Assembly (NCBI GenBank): GCA_913774795.1
Contig: CAJYIL010000751.1
Span: 1 to 5,388 of the forward strand
DNA from: Pseudobdellovibrionaceae bacterium
GTDB lineage: Bacteria; Bdellovibrionota; Bdellovibrionia; Bdellovibrionales; JAMPXM01
Reading direction: 5' to 3'
DNA: 5,388 nucleotides
Shown piece by piece: positions 1 through 5,388 of the stretch (the first letter of the stretch is position 1; each line of letters opens with the position of its first letter). The translations under genes were made by a program, and so were the position numbers. The notes under the pieces are model-generated. The model was not told the DNA's origin and did no database searches. It saw only the letters and a list, made by a program, of their open reading frames with translations.

Positions 1-1
1 C

Positions 2-802
2 GAGCAAGCGAGCACCGCGGACAAATCGCAACTCCGCCAAGATCTCGGACTCAATAAACCTCTCGCGACAAGATACGTCGACTTCATGGCTGCGACCTTC
101 AAAGGCGATCTCGGACAATCGTTCACGACAAGAAAACCCGTTTCGCACCAACTGAAAGAACGCCTTCCCGCCACTCTCGAACTCGCGACGACCGCGATGC
201 TGCTGGCACTCATCACCGGAATTCCTCTGGGTGTTCTCGCGGCGACAAACAAAAACAAACTGACCGATCACTTCGTTCGCACGCTGAGTCTCACTGGAAC
301 AAGTCTTCCGTCATTCTGGATCGGTCCGTTTCTCGTTTACATTTTTGCGCTGAAGCTCGATTGGCTGCCGGTGAGCGAGCGCGGTGGACTCGATCATCTC
401 GTTCTTCCGGCCATCACTCTTGCGCTTGGGCTCGCCGCCATCCTCGCTCAAGTTACCAGAGCCGCGATGCTTGAAACCCTCACCGAAGACTTCGTGACCA
501 CCGCTCGCGCGAAAGGCGCAAGCAACACGCGCATCTACTTTCGTCACGCACTCGCGAACGCCGCAATTCCCATCATAAGCGTCGCCGCGCTTCAATTCGG
601 GGCCGTTCTCACCGGAACCGTCATCGTCGAAACGATCTTTGATTGGCCAGGGCTTGGCACCCTCTTATTCCAGGCGATTCAAAATCGAGATTACCCAACC
701 GTCCAAGCGACCGTTCTCGTCATCGCTCTCATCTACGCTACCGTTAATCTAGCAGCCGATCTCTTGTATGCACGAGCAAACCCAAAGGTGCGCATCTTAT
801 GA
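2..802 (+). CDS. DppB/OppB-family peptide ABC transporter permease (5'-partial)
   Basis: This is an inner-membrane permease subunit of a peptide/nickel-type ABC importer, which forms half of the translocation pore. The frame is open from the left edge, and the residues before the first internal ATG (86) fit the family: an LRQDLGLNKPL stretch followed by Y-V-D-F and then GDLGQSF, the usual periplasmic region after the first membrane helix. ATG 86 is therefore internal and the true start is upstream. About 266 residues are visible, against roughly 305-340 for the family, so the first helix is missing. Five further hydrophobic segments can be seen. The cytoplasmic EAA loop that docks the ATPase lies at about 503-575 (ARAKGASNTRIYFRHALANA), followed by the family's E-T-I-F-x-W-P-G-L-G segment and a terminal NPKVRIL resembling the usual DPRVR tail. 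The stop overlaps the next start by four bases (ATGA). The family is clear, but the substrate (dipeptide, oligopeptide, muropeptide, nickel) is not resolved. Confidence 0.93.
   Translation, partial: EQASTADKSQLRQDLGLNKPLATRYVDFMAATFKGDLGQSFTTRKPVSHQLKERLPATLELATTAMLLALITGIPLGVLAATNKNKLTDHFVRTLSLTGTSLPSFWIGPFLVYIFALKLDWLPVSERGGLDHLVLPAITLALGLAAILAQVTRAAMLETLTEDFVTTARAKGASNTRIYFRHALANAAIPIISVAALQFGAVLTGTVIVETIFDWPGLGTLLFQAIQNRDYPTVQATVLVIALIYATVNLAADLLYARANPKVRIL
784..790 (+). promoter_or_regulatory. Ribosome binding site of the second permease
   Basis: AAAGGTG lies 8 bases before the ATG at 799, inside the end of the preceding permease gene. It is a modest Shine-Dalgarno match. With the ATGA overlap it supports 799 as the start and suggests re-initiation by ribosomes finishing the upstream gene. 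The two later overlapping starts (1605 and 2720) have no comparable site. Confidence 0.45.
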
Positions 803-1608
803 AACATATCGCGCCCCTTCTCCTCGCGCTGATAATCTTGAGTGCGATCGCGGCTCCGATACTTGGAACCACCGATCCCAACGCTTTTGATCTCTCCCGA
901 AAATTCGAAACTCCGAACCTGCACGCGTTCTTCGGTCTCGATCAAAATGGCGGAGATGTTTATTCGCAAGTTTTGTACGGAGCACGAACGAGCCTTGCGA
1001 TCTCGGCGGCTGTCGTACTCCTCAGCGTCACAATCGGACTTCTCGTTGCAAGCGCCGCCACCTACCGCGGGGGCGTCGCCGACACGCTGCTCGCGAGAAC
1101 CCTCGACATGGTTCAAGCCTTTCCCGGTTTCTTACTCGCGCTCGCTCTCGTGGCTGTGCTCGGCCCGAGCGCAAAGAATCTTGTCATCGCGATGACCGTG
1201 ACCGGATGGGCTGGCTACGCGAGACTCGTACGCGGCGAAGTGCTTCACCTAAAAGAGCGTGAATACGTCAGAGGGGCCGAAGCGAGCGGTGCCAGCGCAG
1301 CACGAGTGCTCATCCGCCACATTTGGCCTAATCTTGCGTCGATCCTCGCGGTTCAAGCGACATTCGGCCTTGCGGGAGTCGTACTTGCGGAATCAGGTCT
1401 CAGCTTCTTAGGCCTCGGTGTCTCTGCCGACACCCCGACTTGGGGCGCGCTCATGAATCAAGGTCGGCGATTCCTCGTCGAAGGTCCGCACATCAGCTTC
1501 TTTCCCGGGCTCGCGCTTTCGCTTCTCGTGCTTTCAATACAGCTCAGTGGCGAGTCTCTTCGCGAGTGGTTGAACCCGCGCGAGCGTCGTGCTGAAATCA
1601 AGCGATGA
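799..1608 (+). CDS. DppC/OppC-family peptide ABC transporter permease
   Basis: This is the second inner-membrane permease, expected to heterodimerize with the preceding DppB/OppB-type subunit. It has 269 residues, slightly short of the usual 280-300. Residues about 3-22 form the first membrane helix. Residues about 48-68 carry the family signature, here LDQNGGDVYSQVLYGARTSL, where most members have G-R-D rather than G-G-D. Further helices follow (about 69-90, 108-128 and the C-terminal half). The EAA loop for ATPase contact is at residues 160-178 (AEASGASAARVLIRHIWPN, with G164, H174 and P177). It is followed by LAESGLSFLGLG and the PTWGALMNQGR segment, both highly typical of OppC/DppC. The start is set by the ATGA overlap and a weak upstream SD, and the stop overlaps the nagZ start in the same way. 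No ATPase or binding-protein gene is present in the window. Confidence 0.95.
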   Translation: MKHIAPLLLALIILSAIAAPILGTTDPNAFDLSRKFETPNLHAFFGLDQNGGDVYSQVLYGARTSLAISAAVVLLSVTIGLLVASAATYRGGVADTLLARTLDMVQAFPGFLLALALVAVLGPSAKNLVIAMTVTGWAGYARLVRGEVLHLKEREYVRGAEASGASAARVLIRHIWPNLASILAVQATFGLAGVVLAESGLSFLGLGVSADTPTWGALMNQGRRFLVEGPHISFFPGLALSLLVLSIQLSGESLREWLNPRERRAEIKR

Positions 1609-2723
1609 GATTGAGACACGCAATCGGCCAGCAAATGATCATCGGTCTCGCAGGGACCACTCTTCAAAAAGACGAAGCTGACTTCATCGTCGAGAACAAT
1701 ATCGGCGGAGTCATCTTCTTCAAAAGAAACTGCGAATCTCCAGAGCAGTTAAGAAACTTAAGCGCCGAAGTTCAAGCGCTTCGTCACCGCATGCCGAACA
1801 AAGCTCCACTCTTCATTTCGATCGATATGGAAGGCGGACGAGTTCATCGCCTCCAACCGCCTTTCACGAAATGGCCCGCGCTCGCGCACGTCGGTAAACT
1901 CGATTCGACAAGCGTTGCGTTTCGCTTCGCTCAAGCAATGGGTGATGAACTCAAAGCTGTCGGCATCAATCTCGACTACGCGCCATCGATCGATATTTTC
2001 AATAATCCGCAGAATACGGTTATCGGTGATCGCGCGCTCAGCGACAAAGCTGACATCGTCGCGAAACTTGGCTCAGCTCTCGTTCGCGGTTACATCAAAT
2101 CCGACATCATTGCGTGCGCGAAACATTTCCCGGGTCACGGCCACACCCTCGTCGATAGCCATTACGGATTACCCGTCGAAGAAAAAACTTATGACGAGCT
2201 CGATCAAGTCGAACTCGAGCCATTCAAAAAAGTGTTTCGGGCAAAGCTTGATCTTCTTCTCACGGCGCACATTCAGTTTCCAAAAATTGATCCTGATTGG
2301 CCCGTGAGTCTGTCCGAAATTTTCTTGAAGTCTATTTTGCGAGATCGACTCCGATATCGTGGGCTCGTCATCACGGACGATCTCGACATGGGCGCGCTCA
2401 AGCAAAATTGGTCGAAAGCTGAAATCGCTGTTCGCGCGCTCAAAGCCGGCAACAACATTCTGCTCTACTGCAATGAACCCGACTCGCCTCCGACCGCGCT
2501 CGACGCTGTGGAAAAAGCCGTGCGCGACGGTGGATTAGAAAAAGCAACGATCGAAGACAACGCCGAACGCGTTCTTGCGTTGAAAGCTGAGCGTCTCGTG
2601 AATCCTGATCCGCCGTCGATGGAAGAAGCCGCAAAGATCATCGCGCATCCCGATCACTTGCGCCTGGCGAAAGCCATCGTTGCGGGCCAAGTGCCGGCCG
2701 ATCTTCTCACTCAAGCGACATGA
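1605..2723 (+). CDS. nagZ: Beta-N-acetylhexosaminidase NagZ (GH3)
   Basis: NagZ removes the non-reducing GlcNAc from GlcNAc-anhydroMurNAc(-peptide), a core step of peptidoglycan recycling. The 372-residue protein has no signal peptide or membrane segment, so it should be cytoplasmic like known NagZ proteins. Family hallmarks occur in order: GGVIFFKRN at 34-42; SIDMEGGRVHRL at 72-83 (D74, E76, R79); LDYAPSIDI at 123-131; GDR at 141-143; KHFPGHGHTLVDSH at 173-186, whose D184-S-H186 supplies the Asp-His general acid/base dyad; and VITDDLDMGAL at 255-265. By alignment from memory with known GH3 enzymes, the nucleophile is D258. All key residues are present, so it should be active. It is about 30 residues longer than E. 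coli NagZ, with the excess mostly at the C-terminus after the barrel. It is joined by ATGA overlaps on both sides, without a clear SD at its start, which implies translational coupling. Its place beside peptide permeases suggests that it acts on imported muropeptides. Confidence 0.95.
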   Translation: MRLRHAIGQQMIIGLAGTTLQKDEADFIVENNIGGVIFFKRNCESPEQLRNLSAEVQALRHRMPNKAPLFISIDMEGGRVHRLQPPFTKWPALAHVGKLDSTSVAFRFAQAMGDELKAVGINLDYAPSIDIFNNPQNTVIGDRALSDKADIVAKLGSALVRGYIKSDIIACAKHFPGHGHTLVDSHYGLPVEEKTYDELDQVELEPFKKVFRAKLDLLLTAHIQFPKIDPDWPVSLSEIFLKSILRDRLRYRGLVITDDLDMGALKQNWSKAEIAVRALKAGNNILLYCNEPDSPPTALDAVEKAVRDGGLEKATIEDNAERVLALKAERLVNPDPPSMEEAAKIIAHPDHLRLAKAIVAGQVPADLLTQAT

Positions 2724-4543
2724 TCTCGCTTCTTCTCACGGCGTTCATCTCGAGCGCCCATGCCCAGATCCAAAATGAGCCAACCGAAATCGTGACAGCC
2801 GCACCCGCTGCTGTTTTCAGCGAACGCGCGGGATTCTGGCCCACAACTGAAATCCCGAGTCAGACTTTCGAAAACAACGACCGCACAACAACGAGCGATC
2901 GCTGGAACACCGTGCCCGGAGTGCAATCTCGCGAACAGGGAAGTCCCACGATTTCGATTCGTGGTTCTGCACACGCCGACCGCGTGCTCCAACTCTTCGA
3001 CGGAGCTGCCCTCAATATGGCAGACGGTGTCGGCGCTTCAAATCTTCTAATTCCCACCGAGGTCATGTCAGAGGTTTCGCTCCTCAAAGGCCCTTCAAGC
3101 GTTTTCTACGGAAACTCCGCGATGGCGGGCGCCATCGATCACCGACTTCGATACTTCGACGACAAAACACTCTCGGGCCAGCTCTCGGAATCAGGCGGGC
3201 TTTTCGGCGAGCGACGGGCCTCACTCGTTCTTCCGTTTCAGCGCCAACGAAAGACAATCGCGCAGGTCAGTCTTCTCACTGAACGTGACCCCGGTACTTT
3301 TCTTTACCAATCGCCTCTTGGAAACGGACGTCGTGATCACAACTCGCAAGACCTCCAGCGCGCGACGGCCGCAACCGATTTCGAATTTGGAGACGGATGG
3401 CGATTGAGCGCGAGGCTCGTTGAAGCTCATTCAAACGGCGAATCGCCGGGCTCACTGATTTTTCCGTTCACATCACAGATCGATCAAAAAGGCTCGCTCG
3501 CGACGGCCCAACTTTCAAAAGACTTAAGCGCAAATTCGCTCGCGAGTCTTCGAATCACCGACTCAAGGATCTGGGGCGACTACGATAACGGATCAAGTTC
3601 GTCGTTCGTCTCAAGAACATCTATCATGGCCGATCTCAACACGATCTTCACCGACCGCTTGATTGTCAGAACCTTCGGCGATTTTTCGTATGACAAGTTG
3701 ACTGCGAGTTACGTCGGAGGACGCGAGTTCTTCCAAAATGACGCCGACCTTGGACAAACTTATCAATGGTCACTCACTCCTGAGTTCTCACTTCAACCGT
3801 CTTACCGCTATCAATCTCGCTACGGGCAACTCTTCAAAGCCGCCGCCGCCGTCTTCACAACATCTCGAACGACGACCTCGCTCCGCTACGGAGAAGGCTT
3901 TCGCGCTCCCTCGCTCACCGACCGCTTCGGAAATTATTCGACCTTTATCGCAAACCCGAGCCTCAAGCCTGAACGATCTTGGTCGGTGGAACTTGAATCG
4001 GAATTCGTTAACGGTCGACGTTTCTCCGGCTTCCTCGAAGGCTTTGCCGTGAAAGGTTCGACCTACTACACAGGCTTCACCGATCTCGTCGACACGCGAA
4101 CGATTGGAGCAAGTTTCACGAAACTAAACTCGGGCGACGCGCGTTCTCTCGGAGGAGAAGCAGCCATAGCGTACGGCTACAAGATCTGGAATCTCGCTGC
4201 CGCCTACAGCTACCTCGATGCGCGAAGTCTCACGGCGAACGAACCTCTCAGACTCGCGCCAAAACACCAAGCAGCAATCACTCTCTCGCAACTCTTCGGA
4301 CCTCTCCTTTTTGAACTCAAAGATGCGTTCTGGAGTTCGTTCTCCGACCGCGACCCGATCTCGGGTGCGCTCATCGAGATGCCGTCATGGGAAACGCTCG
4401 ACTTTTCAGTGCGCACGCTGGCGCTGACGAACTGGAAATTCCGCCTCGGCGCGATCAACCTCTTTGATAAACAGAGATCATTTACTTACGGATACCCCGA
4501 AGCCCAACGCCGCCTTTATTTCGGGGCCTCACGCTTCTTCTAG
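2720..4543 (+). CDS. TonB-dependent outer-membrane receptor (BtuB/CirA-like)
   Basis: This is a 607-residue outer-membrane active transporter made of a plugged beta-barrel powered by TonB-ExbB-ExbD. Residues 1-15 look like a short signal peptide ending S-A-H-A, cleaved before Q16, but the n-region has no Lys or Arg. A TonB-box candidate is PTEIVTA (21-27), resembling the BtuB box DTLVVTA. The plug (about 40-145) shows VPGVQSR, SIRG (79-82), a DG turn (94-95) and LLKGPSSVFYGNSAMAGAI (121-139). The barrel fills the rest. YGEGFRAPSLTDRFG (about 390-404), the NPSLKPE that follows, INLFDK near the C-terminus and the final aromatic residue (...FGASRFF) are classic barrel landmarks for insertion by BAM. 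Length and layout match BtuB (614 residues), but no corrinoid genes adjoin it, so the ligand is unknown. The start overlaps the nagZ stop by ATGA and has no SD. No Fur- or riboswitch-like leader can exist immediately upstream, because that region is coding. Confidence 0.92.
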   Translation: MISLLLTAFISSAHAQIQNEPTEIVTAAPAAVFSERAGFWPTTEIPSQTFENNDRTTTSDRWNTVPGVQSREQGSPTISIRGSAHADRVLQLFDGAALNMADGVGASNLLIPTEVMSEVSLLKGPSSVFYGNSAMAGAIDHRLRYFDDKTLSGQLSESGGLFGERRASLVLPFQRQRKTIAQVSLLTERDPGTFLYQSPLGNGRRDHNSQDLQRATAATDFEFGDGWRLSARLVEAHSNGESPGSLIFPFTSQIDQKGSLATAQLSKDLSANSLASLRITDSRIWGDYDNGSSSSFVSRTSIMADLNTIFTDRLIVRTFGDFSYDKLTASYVGGREFFQNDADLGQTYQWSLTPEFSLQPSYRYQSRYGQLFKAAAAVFTTSRTTTSLRYGEGFRAPSLTDRFGNYSTFIANPSLKPERSWSVELESEFVNGRRFSGFLEGFAVKGSTYYTGFTDLVDTRTIGASFTKLNSGDARSLGGEAAIAYGYKIWNLAAAYSYLDARSLTANEPLRLAPKHQAAITLSQLFGPLLFELKDAFWSSFSDRDPISGALIEMPSWETLDFSVRTLALTNWKFRLGAINLFDKQRSFTYGYPEAQRRLYFGASRFF

Positions 4544-4608
4544 AAAGCTTTTACACCGGAGCCGTAAATCTTCCACTTTGACTAGAGCCATCTCCGATCT
4601 AAAGCGCC

Positions 4609-4627
4609 TTGAGGCGGCCTCGATTTT
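4609..4627 (+). terminator. Possible weak intrinsic terminator after the receptor gene
   Basis: A hairpin with arms 4609-4614 and 4618-4623 (TTGAGG / CCTCGA, one G-T pair, 3-base loop) is followed directly by TTTT at 4624-4627. The stem is short and the T-run has only four bases, so at best it attenuates. A competing 4-bp stem (4605-4608 with 4613-4616) uses overlapping bases. It lies 65 bases after the receptor stop, in the 114-bp gap before the TonB-like gene, where partial termination would make sense. Confidence 0.25.
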
Positions 4628-4634
4628 GGATGAC

Positions 4635-4651
4635 TCTCCAAGGTCTGGAGG
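4635..4651 (+). promoter_or_regulatory. Hairpin that would occlude the SD of the TonB-like gene
   Basis: TCTCCA (4635-4640) can pair with TGGAGG (4646-4651) across a five-base loop, giving five Watson-Crick pairs and one terminal G-T pair. The 3' arm contains the whole Shine-Dalgarno of the following gene. In RNA this could hold down initiation until opened by a ribosome, protein, small RNA or heat. The stem is short and could be chance. No regulator is recognisable. Confidence 0.3.
4647..4651 (+). promoter_or_regulatory. Strong ribosome binding site deciding the TonB-like start
   Basis: GGAGG lies six bases before the ATG at 4658, a near-ideal Shine-Dalgarno and the only strong one in the window. 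The in-frame stop TGA at 4631-4633 rules out an upstream extension past that point. The site favours 4658 over the internal ATG at 4712, which would remove the cytoplasmic tail. Confidence 0.75.
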
Positions 4652-4657
4652 CTCCCA

Positions 4658-5388
4658 ATGGCGAAGGCTCAACTCTCCCTCACCGAAGAACGCGACGAGA
4701 ACCAACGCGCCATGGGCTGCGTGGGCCTTTCAGCTTTCGCGCACATGGGCCTGCTCATCGCGATTTTGTTTGCGCCTTCCCTTCGAGAAACAGCGGGCCT
4801 CGCGACCGGAACAAGAGCGGGCCTTGAACTTCCTGGTGAATCGATCGTCGCAGCCGCGAACGGAGCAACAGCAGGCACCAGCGAAGACGCTTCGAAAGGC
4901 GAACCCGTTGAAGTGATGCTCGCCGACGCCAACGATTTAACGGCCGTCGCTCTGGCGCCGAGTGCGCAGCAGCCCGAGACAGTTCAACCATCTGAAGCTC
5001 CGCCACAGCCTGAACCGCAACAGCCAACGCAAGCGAAACCCACGCGGATTCGCGCGGCAAAACCGGTTGAGTCGAGCGACATCGCAACTGCGATCAACGA
5101 TGCCCGCACCGAGGCGGCAAAAGAGCCGGCGAAAGTAGCTCCCGTTACAAACGCGCAAGCCCAACCGCAACCAATCGAAACCGCAGACGGGAGCGATGTC
5201 GAAGCACCATTGCAGGCACAAGATGAAGACGATGAAGACGAAGCTGTTCCGCTTCAAGTCGCCCTCCCCGAAAACGAATCACTCACACAAGCTGAAGCCA
5301 ACGCGCTTCAGGCGCCAGGCACAACGACCGAAGCGAGCGCTCCAAACGCCATCCCCGCCGACGCCCAACCTCTCGAACAAGTTCAAAC
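4658..5388 (+). CDS. TonB/TolA-like energy-transducer protein (3'-partial)
   Basis: The frame is open from ATG 4658 to the window edge (243 codons plus two bases), so the C-terminal domain is not visible. Residues 1-19 form a charged cytoplasmic tail and about 20-40 a single membrane helix. The helix contains S25-x3-H29 (SAFAH), matching the Ser-x3-His spacing of E. coli TonB (S16/H20) and TolA (S18/H22), which contacts ExbB/ExbD or TolQ/TolR. EPVEVMLADANDL (82-94) resembles the strand after the TonB and TolA helices. Then comes a low-complexity periplasmic spacer rich in Pro, Gln, Ala and Glu (e.g. PSEAPPQPEPQQP, 111-123) with an acidic run at 189-195. Position behind a TonB-dependent receptor and the proline-rich spacer favour TonB over TolA, but the spacer lacks the regular Glu-Pro/Lys-Pro repeats of enteric TonB. 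About 40 Ala/Gly/Thr-rich residues separate the helix from the V-E-V-M-L strand, more than in E. coli TonB. An AgmX/PglI-type or other TonB-C protein is the main alternative. Confidence 0.75.
   Translation, partial: MAKAQLSLTEERDENQRAMGCVGLSAFAHMGLLIAILFAPSLRETAGLATGTRAGLELPGESIVAAANGATAGTSEDASKGEPVEVMLADANDLTAVALAPSAQQPETVQPSEAPPQPEPQQPTQAKPTRIRAAKPVESSDIATAINDARTEAAKEPAKVAPVTNAQAQPQPIETADGSDVEAPLQAQDEDDEDEAVPLQVALPENESLTQAEANALQAPGTTTEASAPNAIPADAQPLEQVQ
5222..5239 (+). repeat. 9-bp perfect tandem duplication in the TonB-like gene
   Basis: GATGAAGAC occurs twice back to back (5222-5230 and 5231-5239), in frame, encoding D-E-D-D-E-D (residues 189-194) followed by another Glu. It creates the acidic cluster of the periplasmic spacer and looks like a small in-frame slippage expansion. 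Such low-complexity linkers vary readily in length. Confidence 0.7.

Noticed and set aside
86..88. ATG 86 as the real start of the first permease
   Set aside because: The 28 codons before it are open and match the conserved DppB region after the first helix. Starting at 86 would remove that helix and conserved sequence.
733..1116. Minus-strand 127-codon frame across the permease junction
   Set aside because: It overlaps two well-supported genes, its translation is charged and low in recognisable motifs, and it has no SD. It is a shadow of a GC-rich coding strand.
2720..4543. Calling the receptor BtuB (cobalamin transporter)
   Set aside because: Size and architecture resemble BtuB, but this is shared by many receptors. 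No corrinoid genes or cobalamin riboswitch are visible, and the region just upstream is nagZ coding sequence.
4578..4603. Possible sigma-70 promoter, TTGACT (4578-4583) with TCTAAA (4598-4603)
   Set aside because: The -35 is good, but the only -10-like hexamer matches 4 of 6 and the spacer is 14 bases, too short for confidence. Transcription mapping would be needed.
4544..4657. Small RNA or tRNA in the gap before the TonB-like gene
   Set aside because: No cloverleaf or other recognisable RNA fold is apparent in the 114 bases. Only short hairpins are present.
4464..4916. Plus-strand 150-codon frame spanning the receptor end, the gap and the TonB-like start
   Set aside because: Its product is Ser/Arg-rich without motifs, and it conflicts with both the receptor C-terminus and the TonB-like frame, which has the strong SD and a membrane helix with Ser-x3-His.
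4755..5257. Two overlapping minus-strand frames (4755-5087 and 4937-5257) opposite the TonB-like gene
   Set aside because: They are Arg/Leu/Cys-rich reverse readings of Ala/Pro/Gln-rich codons, with no motif or initiation signal that supports them.

Overview
The window is a compact, single-strand (+) gene block from a Gram-negative bacterium. The outer-membrane TonB-dependent receptor and the TonB/TolA-type energy transducer require an outer membrane. Base composition is moderately GC-rich by eye. Leucine codons are mostly CTC/CTT rather than CTG, and serine is often TCG or AGC, which does not look like a typical enteric or pseudomonad. A proteobacterial or Bdellovibrionota-type host is possible, but I cannot fix the taxon from this sequence.

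Layout. (1) Positions 2-802: the C-terminal ~266 residues of a DppB/OppB-type peptide ABC permease, whose 5' end lies outside the window. (2) 799-1608: its DppC/OppC-type partner permease. (3) 1605-2723: NagZ, the cytoplasmic GH3 beta-N-acetylglucosaminidase of peptidoglycan recycling. (4) 2720-4543: a TonB-dependent outer-membrane receptor with BtuB-like size and architecture. These four genes are joined by three successive 4-base ATGA stop/start overlaps, so they almost certainly form one translationally coupled operon. (5) After a 114-bp gap containing small hairpins, an open reading frame starts at 4658 behind a strong Shine-Dalgarno and runs off the right edge. Its N-terminus has the TonB/TolA signature: a short cytoplasmic tail, one membrane helix with a Ser-x3-His motif, a V-E-V-M-L strand, then a Pro/Gln/Ala/Glu-rich periplasmic stretch.

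How the genes may work together (inference). An outer-membrane active transporter and its probable energizer sit with an inner-membrane oligopeptide-type permease pair and the enzyme that removes GlcNAc from muropeptides. The most economical reading is an uptake and recycling route for peptidoglycan fragments or other glycopeptides across both membranes. The substrate-binding protein and ATPases are not in the window and may lie upstream. The receptor's substrate cannot be read from the sequence. It could also be a corrinoid or siderophore receptor that merely shares the operon.
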